DNA of 8,162 bases, from positions 1 to 8,162 of the forward strand of contig CAAGGB010000078.1 in NCBI GenBank assembly GCA_900769285.1. The letters are read 5' to 3'. Below the pieces are notes generated by a model, which made no database searches, was not told the DNA's origin, and saw only the letters and a program-made list of their open reading frames with translations. Each line of letters opens with the position of its first letter. The stretch's first letter is position 1. This document shows positions 1 to 6,004 of the stretch, piece by piece. A program made the translations under genes and the position numbers. Source of the stretch: Victivallales bacterium (GTDB lineage Bacteria; Verrucomicrobiota; Lentisphaeria; Oligosphaerales; Oligosphaeraceae).

Positions 1-63
1 AATCTCTAGAATCTCTAGAATCTCTAGAATCTCTAGAATCTCTAGAATCTCTAGAATCTCTAG
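1..63. repeat. Tandem repeat, 9-bp unit AATCTCTAG x7
   Basis: Seven exact, uninterrupted copies of AATCTCTAG fill the first 63 bases. The array may continue beyond the window edge, so seven is a minimum. It ends 37 nt before the porin start codon and is non-coding here. Each junction between units makes the hexamer TAGAAT, which differs from the sigma-70 -10 consensus TATAAT at one position; six such hexamers occur (7-12, then every 9 bp). Each junction also contains the palindrome TCTAGA. Perfect identity of all copies points to recent expansion or active slippage. A role in changing porin expression is inference. Confidence 0.95.
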
Positions 64-100
64 AGCTCAATTCTCCTCCCTCCAGAAAAAAGAAAAAACA

Positions 101-1441
101 ATGAAAAAAATCCTCCTCCTGATGGCGGCGCTTCTGCTGGCGCCGCTCTGCCTCTGCGCCGGCGAGCAACTGCAGCTCAGGCTCAATGACGACGTCCGCC
201 TCCGCTACGGCGGCGACCTCCGCGCCCGCTGGGAGGGCTTCGACCGCGCCGTCGTCAGCCCCGACACCGCCACCGACGCCCACCTCACCCAGCAGTACCT
301 ACGCATCCGCGCACGACTCTGGGGCGCCTTCGACCTCGGCGAGGACCTCACCCTCAACCTCCGACTCGCCACACGCTTCCATCACGTCTCCACCTCGCCC
401 TCCGACCCCAACAACAACGGCGCCTCAACCTGGGAATTCCCCGAGGAGGTCTTCCTCGATGACGCCAACCTCGAAATCCGCAGACTCTTCGGCGACGAAC
501 GCCTCTCCGCCGTCATCGGACGCCAGTCACTCAAATTCGGCAACGGCATGATCCTCTCCGAACGCACACCCTTCGACCAGGGACGCTCCGTCTACACCGA
601 CGGCCTCAAGCTCCAGTTCAAGGACGACACCACCACCGTCGCCGCCTTCATCCTCTACGACCGCTACAAGGACCACGCCGTCTTCATCAATGACAAGAAC
701 CGCTACCTCCGCTCCGGCGACAACTTCACCGCCGGACTCTACGCCACACACCGTTTCTCCCCCGCCTTCGCCGTCGACGCCTACTATCTCTTCGATGACC
801 TCGACGACATCCACCCCGACCTCGCCGAACGCTGCCATCCAGCCGACGCCTCCGTCTCCCTCCACACCGTCGGCACCCGACTCTTCGGACGCCCCACCTC
901 CCTCCTCGAATACTCCCTCGAAGGCGCCAGACAGTTCGGACGCGACGCCAACGGCAACCACCTCGCCGGCGAAATGGTCGACGGACGCCTCCTGCTCCAC
1001 CTTGCCGACTACCTCCCCCTCACGCCGGTCTTGACCTTCAATGCCACGCATTTCAGCGGCGACAAGCCCGGCACCAACCGCAACGAGGGCTGGCAGCCCC
1101 TCCACTCCCAGTGCCCGCTCTGGGGCGAGGAGCTCATCCCCATCATGATTAACGGCAACTGGACGAATCTCCAGGCCCTCAAGCTTGAGGCCGCCGTCAA
1201 TCCTGTGAAGCCTGTCCGCCTTGCGCTTTCCGCCACGCAGTACCTCGCCGACGAGAACGGCGGCAATCTCCGCTCCAACTCCGGCGACAACTTTGGTCTT
1301 CTCTTGTCCACCGCGCTTTCCTATAAGTTCAGCGAGAACCTCGCCTTCTTCTTCCAGCTCTCCCACTTCAACCCCGGCGACTACTTCGTCGATGGCCACA
1401 AGAGCCTCTGGGGACGCTTCGAGGTCACCCTCGCCTTCTGA
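101..1441 (+). CDS. Outer-membrane beta-barrel, alginate-export-family-like porin
   Basis: This 446-residue protein is probably an outer-membrane channel for anionic sugars or another small solute. Residues 1-20 form a signal peptide: KK at 2-3, a hydrophobic core at 4-16 and likely cleavage after LCA (18-20). No lipobox is seen. The mature part has many alternating hydrophobic/polar strands separated by Asp/Asn-rich turns. It ends in WGRFEVTLAF, a terminal aromatic residue typical of barrel-assembly signals. The stretch GRQSLKFGNG (140-149), followed by a conserved-looking TDGLKL segment (166-171), resembles the alginate export (AlgE-like, PF13372) family, whose members are usually 400-500 residues. 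Substrate cannot be read from sequence. The ATG at 101 fits the signal peptide; the upstream region is A-rich with no clear Shine-Dalgarno. The gene stands alone between the 9-bp repeat array and a strong terminator. Barrel nature is firmer than the family name. Confidence 0.72.
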   Translation: MKKILLLMAALLLAPLCLCAGEQLQLRLNDDVRLRYGGDLRARWEGFDRAVVSPDTATDAHLTQQYLRIRARLWGAFDLGEDLTLNLRLATRFHHVSTSPSDPNNNGASTWEFPEEVFLDDANLEIRRLFGDERLSAVIGRQSLKFGNGMILSERTPFDQGRSVYTDGLKLQFKDDTTTVAAFILYDRYKDHAVFINDKNRYLRSGDNFTAGLYATHRFSPAFAVDAYYLFDDLDDIHPDLAERCHPADASVSLHTVGTRLFGRPTSLLEYSLEGARQFGRDANGNHLAGEMVDGRLLLHLADYLPLTPVLTFNATHFSGDKPGTNRNEGWQPLHSQCPLWGEELIPIMINGNWTNLQALKLEAAVNPVKPVRLALSATQYLADENGGNLRSNSGDNFGLLLSTALSYKFSENLAFFFQLSHFNPGDYFVDGHKSLWGRFEVTLAF

Positions 1442-1464
1442 TATCGTCTCGTCCTCTCTTGCGC

Positions 1465-1500
1465 AAAGCCTCGCAGCCTCACCCCTGCGAGGCTTTTTCC
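1465..1500 (+). terminator. Intrinsic terminator of the porin gene
   Basis: A perfect 12-bp stem (1465-1476 with 1485-1496, arm AAAGCCTCGCAG) with an 8-nt loop overlaps a run of five T at 1494-1498. It lies 23 nt after the porin stop codon. This is a textbook rho-independent terminator and closes the porin transcript. Confidence 0.93.
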
Positions 1501-1503
1501 TTC

Positions 1504-1605
1504 TTCCGCCGAGCGCAGCGTGGCGGCAACAAGCCCCGGAGGGGCGACCCTTGATTAGCCGGGGGCGGGAGCCCCCTGGGCAAAAGTGGCGCCCCTTGAT
1601 TAGCC
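1504..1605. repeat. Hairpin-rich ~101-bp repeat, copy A
   Basis: This 102-bp element recurs at 1723-1823 with about seven substitutions and one 1-nt gap. It holds three short inverted repeats: CCGCC/GGCGG (1506-1526), GCCCC-gga-GGGGC (1533-1545) and GGGGGC-ggga-GCCCCC (1561-1576). It also contains the sub-motif TTGATTAGCC twice, 45 bp apart (1551-1560 and 1596-1605). It starts just after the porin terminator and lacks a credible coding frame. It looks like a dispersed REP-like intergenic element; dispersal in the rest of the genome is inferred. Confidence 0.85.
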
Positions 1606-1626
1606 TGCGATTGGGCTGGAAGTTCT

Positions 1627-1715
1627 CCGCGCGGAAGCGCGGGATGTACCGACGGCGTCCTCGCCGTCGGTTATGGAAGCGGGCGGAGCCCGCGCCAGCG
1701 CCGCGTGAGCGGCGC
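1627..1715. repeat. Cluster of four short GC-rich hairpins between the repeat copies
   Basis: Four perfect inverted repeats with unrelated arms follow one another: CCGCGC-ggaa-GCGCGG (1627-1642), a 10-bp stem with arm ACCGACGGCG and loop tcct (1648-1671), GCGGGC-gga-GCCCGC (1679-1693) and GCGCCGC-gtga-GCGGCGC (1698-1715). Loops are 3-4 nt and purine-rich in three of the four. There is no T-tract, so they do not look like ordinary terminators. Function is unknown. Confidence 0.85.
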
Positions 1716-1722
1716 GACCGAA

Positions 1723-1823
1723 TTCCGCCGAGCGCAGCGAGGCGGTAACAAGCCCCGGAGGGGCGACCCCTGATTAGCCGGGGGCGGGAGTCCCCGGGCA
1801 AAAGCGGCGACCCCTGATTAGCC
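1723..1823. repeat. Hairpin-rich ~101-bp repeat, copy B
   Basis: This is the second copy of the element at 1504-1605, in the same orientation and 219 bp downstream. It keeps CCGCC/GGCGG (1725-1745) and GCCCC-gga-GGGGC (1752-1764). In the third hairpin the arms have changed to CCGGGG/CCCCGG (1778-1797), so pairing survives despite base changes. TGATTAGCC occurs at 1771-1779 and 1815-1823, 44 bp apart. No gene is present between 1442 and 1963. Confidence 0.85.
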
Positions 1824-1856
1824 GGCGCTTCACCCCTCGGAACACGGCTGAAAAAT

Positions 1857-1885
1857 TTCGGCCATCAAATTTGAAACTGGCCGAA
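1857..1885. promoter_or_regulatory. Nested palindrome, operator-like
   Basis: An 8-bp perfect inverted repeat, TTCGGCCA (1857-1864) and TGGCCGAA (1878-1885), encloses a 10-bp perfect palindrome TCAAATTTGA (1865-1874). The inner part overlaps a possible -35 hexamer TTGAAA (1871-1876). The geometry fits a repressor operator for the tiny gene downstream. A transcribed hairpin with a 13-nt loop is the alternative. No regulator is encoded nearby. Confidence 0.5.
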
Positions 1886-1898
1886 GTTGGACTAGATT
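1871..1898 (+). promoter_or_regulatory. Candidate sigma-70-type promoter for the 33-residue gene
   Basis: TTGAAA (1871-1876) lies 16 bp before TAGATT (1893-1898), which matches TATAAT at four of six positions. It sits about 65 bp before the start codon at 1964, so it would give a 5' UTR of roughly 55-60 nt. The spacing is acceptable but the -10 is imperfect, and this is a pattern match only. Confidence 0.4.
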
Positions 1899-1963
1899 AG
1901 TCACTTGTTCATGCCGTATTCATGTCGTTTAACGGACATCACACGAACCCTGGAGTATCACCT

Positions 1964-2065
1964 ATGAGCCAGCAGCACACGAAGGCAGAGAAGCGCGCCC
2001 GCGCCAAGCGTTACGCTGAGCGCGTCAAGGAACGCATCAAGGAAGCCAAGAGCAAGAAGAAGTAA
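1964..2065 (+). CDS. Tiny (33-residue) highly basic protein
   Basis: ATG at 1964 follows GGAG (1952-1955) at an 8-nt spacing, and the frame ends with TAA at 2063-2065. The product has nine Lys and five Arg against four Glu, beginning MSQQHTKAEKRARAKRY and ending in three Lys. Residues 7-30 have a regular pattern of Ala, Glu, Lys and Arg and are expected to form one charged helix. It has no Cys, no signal peptide and no membrane segment. The gene is bracketed by a candidate promoter and a strong terminator, which argues that it is real. By composition it could bind RNA, the ribosome or DNA. I recall similar tiny basic proteins in Verrucomicrobiota-like genomes but cannot name a family, and the sequence does not look like the small ribosomal protein bTHX. 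Function unknown. Confidence 0.72.
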   Translation: MSQQHTKAEKRARAKRYAERVKERIKEAKSKKK

Positions 2066-2075
2066 CCATGACGTC

Positions 2076-2111
2076 TTCTTGTGGCGGACTTGCTGAGGCA
2101 AGACGCAAGAA
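2076..2111 (+). other. Stem-loop in the 3' UTR of the tiny gene
   Basis: An interrupted stem forms from TTCTT/AAGAA (2076-2080, 2107-2111), GCG/CGC (2084-2086, 2104-2106) and CTTGC/GCAAG (2089-2093, 2098-2102) around a TGAG loop. It abuts the terminator hairpin at 2112, so nearly the whole 3' UTR would be folded. It may protect the short mRNA or act as a small RNA; both roles are inferred. Confidence 0.5.
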
Positions 2112-2161
2112 CGGGGCAGATTGGCCACGAATGTGGTCAGTCTATCCCCGCTTTTCTTTTT
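2112..2161 (+). terminator. Intrinsic terminator of the 33-residue gene
   Basis: CGGGG (2112-2116) pairs with CCCCG (2146-2150), and the 11-nt arm at 2118-2128 pairs with 2133-2143 (two G-U pairs) around a GAAT loop. A 1x2 internal loop separates the two helices. The T-rich run TTTTCTTTTT starts at 2152. This makes a strong rho-independent terminator 46 nt after the stop codon. Confidence 0.88.
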
Positions 2162-2287
2162 GTGTGATTGACTGACTGCCGGTTTCCAGGCGGAGCATAG
2201 AGTTTTTTTGAAATCCAGACGTCGTAGTCCTGTCGTTTCTTGAGCGGGTCTTGCGTGGCGAGGGAGCCACTGCTGCTTGGGGGAGAC

Positions 2288-2313
2288 AAGGCGACCGAGC
2301 GCTCGGTCGCCTT
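2288..2313. promoter_or_regulatory. 26-bp perfect palindrome in the ppdK leader
   Basis: Arm AAGGCGACCGAGC (2288-2300) is followed directly by its exact complement (2301-2313), ending 96 nt before the ppdK start. Only TTTCT follows, a poor U-tract. It could be a weak terminator or attenuator in the ppdK leader, or a dimeric protein-binding site. A smaller hairpin GTGGC/GCCAC (2255-2270) lies just upstream. Apart from these, I see no gene or convincing promoter in 2162-2370. Confidence 0.6.
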
Positions 2314-2370
2314 TCTGGTTCAAATCGCACCCGGACGATGGGACAGTGCGCACGCTGGATTGCCGTGCAA

Positions 2371-2409
2371 ACAGAAAGAAGAAGGGAAAGAGAAAAGGAA
2401 GAAGCGAAG
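2371..2409 (+). promoter_or_regulatory. Purine tract and ribosome-binding region of ppdK
   Basis: 37 of these 39 bases are purines, ending at the ATG at 2410. AAGGA at 2395-2399 is the best Shine-Dalgarno match, 10 nt from the start codon. The tract supports 2410 as the start and could serve as an unstructured ribosome landing site. Confidence 0.6.
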
Positions 2410-5172
2410 ATGACTGAAGTGAAGAAGTATGTGTTTGGTTTCGGCGGCGACGACACGGAAGGATGCGCCGAAATGAAGAACGAGCTCGGCGGCAAGGGCG
2501 CCAACCTCGCGGAAATGAGCCGCCTCGGACTCCCCGTCCCCGCCGGCTTCACCATCACTACGGAGTGCTGCAACGACTACTTCGCCAGCGGCAGCGCCTT
2601 CCCCGCCGGCCTCGAGGATGAGGTCAACATCGCCCTCGCGCGCGTCGAGAGAATCATGGGCCGCAAGTACGGCGACCCCGAAAATCCCCTTCTCGTCTCC
2701 TGCCGCTCCGGCGCCCGCAAGTCCATGCCCGGCATGATGGACACCGTCCTCAACATCGGTCTTTCCACCGACACCATCCCCGGACTCATCCGCCTCACCA
2801 ACAACGAGCGCTTCGTCTGGGACTCCTACCGCCGACTCATCATGATGTACGCCGACGTCGTCATGGAGAAGGCCGAGGGCATCGAGCCCCTCGACGGCAA
2901 GGGCATCCGCAAGATCCTCGACGAAATCCTCGACCAGTACAAGTATATCAAGGACTACAAGTCCGACACCGACCTCACCAGCGATGACCTCAAGGTCCTC
3001 GCCGGCGCCTTCAAGCGCAAGATCAAGGAGGTCCTCGGAACCGACTTCCCCGACGACCCCAAGCAGCAGCTCTGGGGCGGCATCGGCGCCGTCTTCAAGA
3101 GCTGGGTCGGACAGAAGGCCGTCGCCTACCGCCGCATCGAGGGCATCCCCGACACCTGGGGAACCGCCGTCAACGTCCAGACCATGGTCTTCGGCAACAT
3201 GGGCGACAGCTCCGCCACCGGCGTCGCCTTCACCCGTAACCCCGCCACCGGCGAAAACCTCTTCTTCGGCGAATGGCTCATCAACGCCCAGGGCGAGGAC
3301 GTCGTCGCCGGCATCCGCACCCCGCTCCCCCTCAACAACGAGACCAAGACCGACCAGAACCGCGACCTCCCCTCCATGGAGGAGAGCATGCCCGAGACCT
3401 ACCGGCAGCTCGTCGATATCCGCAACAAGCTCGAGCAGCACTACACCGACATGCTCGACATCGAGTTCACCATCGAGGAGTCCAAACTCTACATGCTCCA
3501 GTGCCGAGTCGGCAAGCGCGGCGGTAAGGCCGCCGTCAACATGGCACTCGACATGATCGACGAGGGACTCATCGACGAGAAGGAAGGCGTCCTCCGCGTC
3601 GCCCCCAATCAGGTCCTCGAATTCCTCCTCCCCATCATCGAGCCCTCCATCGAGAAGCGCTCGCCCAAACTCCTCCAGGGACTCCCCGCCGGCCCCGGCG
3701 CCGCCACCGGCGAAATCGTCTTCACCGCCCAGGACGCCGTCCAGGCCACCCGACTCGGCAAGAAGGTCATCCTCGTCCGCGAAGAGACCTCTCCCGAGGA
3801 CATCGAGGGCATGCGCATCGCCAACGGCATCCTCACCGCCCGCGGCGGCATGACCTCACACGCCGCACTCGTCGCCCGCGGCTGGGGCAAGTCCTGCATC
3901 GTCGGCGCAGATGCCATGGTCGTCGACGCCATCAACAAGACCATGAAGGTCGGTGACCGCATCTTCCGCGAAGGCGCCGTCCTCACCATCAACGGCTCCA
4001 CCGGCATCATCTACGAGGACGAACTCCCCCTCGTCGAACCCACCGCCTCCGGCGACTACGCACGCTTCCTCCGCTTCATGTCCCTCGTCGACAAGTACCG
4101 CACCATGGGCGTCCGCGCCAACGCCGACACCCCCGCTGACGCCAAGCGCGCCCGCGAGTTCGGCGCCGAGGGCATCGGTCTCTTCCGCACCGAGCACATG
4201 TTCTACGGCGAAGGCTCCGCCAAGCCGCTCTTCCTTCTCCGCAAGATGATCCTCTGCACCACCCCCGCAGACCGCATCGCCGTCCTCAAGGAGCTCTTCC
4301 CCTTCATGAAGAGCGACATCAAGAACACCATGATCGCCATGGAAGGCTACCCCGTCACCTTCCGTCTCCTCGACCCGCCGCTGCATGAGTTCGTTCCCCA
4401 CAGCCAGCTCGGCCGTCAGGAACTCTCACGCGCTCTCGGCATCGCCGAGGACGAGGTCCGCAAGCGCGTCGACGCCCTCCAGGAGAACAACCCCATGATG
4501 GGACACCGCGGCGTCCGACTCTCCGTCACCTATCCCGAAGTCACCGAATTCCAGGTCCGCGCCATCTTCGAGTCAGCCGCCGAACTCATCCGCGACGGCA
4601 AGGACGTCATCCCCGAAATCATGGTCCCCGTCACCTGCGACGTCCAGGAACTCGTCTACGTCAAGGACATCATCGACCGCGTCTACGCCGAAATCCTCCG
4701 CCGCTTCGACCTCAAGGTCATGACCTACAAGATCGGCACCATGATCGAAATCCCGCGCGCCGCACTCCTCGCCGACGAAATGGCGCGGGTCGCCGAATTC
4801 TTCTCCTTCGGCACCAACGACCTCACCCAGATGACCTTCGGCTTCAGCCGTGACGACATCGGCGGCTTCATCCCCGCCTACCTCGACACCAGACTCCTCC
4901 CCGCCGACCCGTTCCAGACCATCGACACCAAGGGCGTCGGCAAACTCATCAAGACCGCCACACTCCTCGGACGCGTCACCCGAAAGGACCTCAAGGTCGG
5001 CATCTGCGGCGAACAGGGCGGCGACCCCGCCTCCGTCGAATTCTGCTACAGCCAGGGACTCACCTACGTCTCCTGCTCGCCCTTCCGGGTCCCCATCGCC
5101 CGCGTCGCCAGCGCACACGCCGCCCTCAAGGCCGAACGCGCCAAGCAGGCCAAGGCCTCCGCACAGGCGTGA
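2410..5172 (+). CDS. ppdK: Pyruvate, phosphate dikinase
   Basis: This cytoplasmic enzyme reversibly converts ATP, pyruvate and phosphate to AMP, PEP and PPi, linking glycolysis to gluconeogenesis. The 920-residue product is close to the usual family length. Its N-terminal nucleotide-binding domain starts with LGGKGANLAEM (26-36) and contains SCRSGARKSMPGMMDTVLN (97-115) and GNMGDSSATGVAFTRNPATG (262-281). The swivelling phosphohistidine domain has RGGMTSHAA (478-486), with catalytic His484. Thr482, two residues before it, matches the Thr that the PDRP regulatory protein phosphorylates in other PPDKs. The C-terminal pyruvate/PEP barrel has FRTEHMF around Arg593, SFGTNDLTQMT (799-809) and GICGEQGGDP with catalytic Cys866. 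I remember His rather than Gln869 at that site in the best-known enzymes. I chose ATG 2410 over an in-frame TTG at 2251 because family homology begins there and a purine tract precedes it. The upstream extension would translate the leader palindrome. It has no operon partner. Confidence 0.97.
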   Translation: MTEVKKYVFGFGGDDTEGCAEMKNELGGKGANLAEMSRLGLPVPAGFTITTECCNDYFASGSAFPAGLEDEVNIALARVERIMGRKYGDPENPLLVSCRSGARKSMPGMMDTVLNIGLSTDTIPGLIRLTNNERFVWDSYRRLIMMYADVVMEKAEGIEPLDGKGIRKILDEILDQYKYIKDYKSDTDLTSDDLKVLAGAFKRKIKEVLGTDFPDDPKQQLWGGIGAVFKSWVGQKAVAYRRIEGIPDTWGTAVNVQTMVFGNMGDSSATGVAFTRNPATGENLFFGEWLINAQGEDVVAGIRTPLPLNNETKTDQNRDLPSMEESMPETYRQLVDIRNKLEQHYTDMLDIEFTIEESKLYMLQCRVGKRGGKAAVNMALDMIDEGLIDEKEGVLRVAPNQVLEFLLPIIEPSIEKRSPKLLQGLPAGPGAATGEIVFTAQDAVQATRLGKKVILVREETSPEDIEGMRIANGILTARGGMTSHAALVARGWGKSCIVGADAMVVDAINKTMKVGDRIFREGAVLTINGSTGIIYEDELPLVEPTASGDYARFLRFMSLVDKYRTMGVRANADTPADAKRAREFGAEGIGLFRTEHMFYGEGSAKPLFLLRKMILCTTPADRIAVLKELFPFMKSDIKNTMIAMEGYPVTFRLLDPPLHEFVPHSQLGRQELSRALGIAEDEVRKRVDALQENNPMMGHRGVRLSVTYPEVTEFQVRAIFESAAELIRDGKDVIPEIMVPVTCDVQELVYVKDIIDRVYAEILRRFDLKVMTYKIGTMIEIPRAALLADEMARVAEFFSFGTNDLTQMTFGFSRDDIGGFIPAYLDTRLLPADPFQTIDTKGVGKLIKTATLLGRVTRKDLKVGICGEQGGDPASVEFCYSQGLTYVSCSPFRVPIARVASAHAALKAERAKQAKASAQA

Positions 5173-5267
5173 GACAGACCATCCACTCACCACGTCAACG
5201 CCTCGCCGACGACTCGGCATGTGACCTGAACCGCCACACCCTCGCCGGCTAGGCACACACACCCTCC

Positions 5268-5303
5268 GCAAGCCTCCATCACCACGCGCTGATGGAGGCT
5301 TGC
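5268..5303. terminator. 14-bp-stem hairpin after ppdK, without a T-tract
   Basis: Arm 5268-5281 (GCAAGCCTCCATCA) pairs perfectly with 5290-5303 around an 8-nt loop, 95 nt after the ppdK stop and 44 nt before the next start. There is no T-run on either strand (TTCACA follows on the + strand). It may terminate weakly, block 3' exonuclease digestion of ppdK mRNA, or leave some read-through into the acyltransferase gene. A small hairpin GCCGA/TCGGC (5205-5218) lies upstream. Confidence 0.55.
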
Positions 5304-5347
5304 TTCACATTGACACACCTAGGCGACAAGCCAGAACAGACACCACC

Positions 5348-5998
5348 ATGCCGAGAAAGCTCTTCACCCTCAAGAACAAACGACATATGCCGCGCGGTCT
5401 CGCCTGGCTCTTCGCGCTCCTCGTCAAGCTCATCGCCGCTACCTACCGCGTCCGCATCGACGCCCCCGACACACTCCTGCGACAGCTCGAGACCCAGCCC
5501 TTCGTCGGCGCCATCTGGCATAACCGACTCCTCTTCATCGCCGCCCTCATCCCCAAACGCATCCGCTCCCGCTGCGCCGTCCTCATCAGCCGCTCCCGCG
5601 ACGGCGAATACGTCTCCACCTTCATCCGCTTCTTCGGACTCGCCGTCGTCCGCGGCTCCTCCAGCAAAGGCGGCGCCACTGCGCTCCTCGAACTCATCCG
5701 CGCCGTCCAGGACGGCCACACCGTCGTCCTCACCGTCGACGGCCCACGTGGCCCACGCTACACCGTCCACCCCGGCGCCGCTGCCATCGCCTCACACTGC
5801 CAAATACCACTCCTACCCGTCGCCGTCAACGCCCCCCGCAAATGGCAGCTCCGCTCCTGGGACCGACTCCAAATCCCCGTCCCCTTCTCCAAAGTCACCC
5901 TCGCCTTCGGACAGCCCTTCACCCCCGCGCCCAACGCCACCCCACAGGACATCTCCGACGAACTCCGCCGCCGACTCCTCGACCTCACGGAGGACTGA
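5348..5998 (+). CDS. DUF374 lysophospholipid-acyltransferase-like protein
   Basis: This 216-residue protein belongs to the DUF374 (COG2121) branch of the lysophospholipid/lipid A acyltransferase superfamily, whose exact reaction is unsettled. It probably acylates a lipid precursor at the inner face of the cytoplasmic membrane. A hydrophobic N-terminal segment (about 18-32) may anchor it. Family marks include the likely catalytic His58 in IWHNRLL, SRSRDGE (81-87), RGSSSKGG (102-109), TVDGPRGPR (129-137) and RSWDRLQIPVPFS (169-181). There is no classic HxxxxD box, which fits DUF374. I chose ATG 5348 for length. An in-frame TTG (5300) lies inside the upstream hairpin, and ATG 5387 is a possible shorter start. 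No start has a clear Shine-Dalgarno. It is followed 6 nt later by the helicase gene, so the two are probably co-transcribed. Confidence 0.85.
   Translation: MPRKLFTLKNKRHMPRGLAWLFALLVKLIAATYRVRIDAPDTLLRQLETQPFVGAIWHNRLLFIAALIPKRIRSRCAVLISRSRDGEYVSTFIRFFGLAVVRGSSSKGGATALLELIRAVQDGHTVVLTVDGPRGPRYTVHPGAAAIASHCQIPLLPVAVNAPRKWQLRSWDRLQIPVPFSKVTLAFGQPFTPAPNATPQDISDELRRRLLDLTED
5989..5994 (+). promoter_or_regulatory. Shine-Dalgarno of the helicase gene, inside the upstream CDS
   Basis: GGAGGA lies within the last codons of the acyltransferase gene, 10 nt before the helicase ATG at 6005. It is the strongest Shine-Dalgarno in the window. Ribosomes ending at 5998 would be next to it, so translational coupling is likely. 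Confidence 0.7.
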
Positions 5999-6004
5999 CA
6001 CGCC

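Noticed and set aside
527..1801. 424-codon open frame on the - strand
   Set aside because: It is antisense to the porin and then runs through the hairpin repeats, reading them as Arg/Gly/Pro-rich sequence. No homology or ribosome-binding site is visible. It results from GC-rich third positions in the sense gene.
1504..1823. CRISPR-like array
   Set aside because: The two ~101-bp copies are too long and diverged to be CRISPR repeats, there are only two, the intervening DNA is itself hairpins, and no cas gene is present.
2316..2340. tRNA T-arm-like GGTTCAAATC
   Set aside because: The flanking bases do not form a T-stem, and no acceptor or anticodon stem can be built around it. No tRNA gene is supported.
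2251..2409. In-frame N-terminal extension of PPDK from TTG at 2251
   Set aside because: It would add 53 residues with no PPDK similarity, translate the 26-bp palindrome, and ignore the better ATG at 2410 with its purine-rich ribosome site.
2142..2573. 143-codon - strand frame over the ppdK leader
   Set aside because: It overlaps the tiny gene's terminator T-tract, the leader palindrome and the ppdK start. No recognisable domain or ribosome-binding site is seen.
4573..5271. 232-codon - strand frame opposite the ppdK 3' end
   Set aside because: It is a Gly/Val/Asp/Glu-rich shadow antisense to conserved PPDK sequence, with no independent support.
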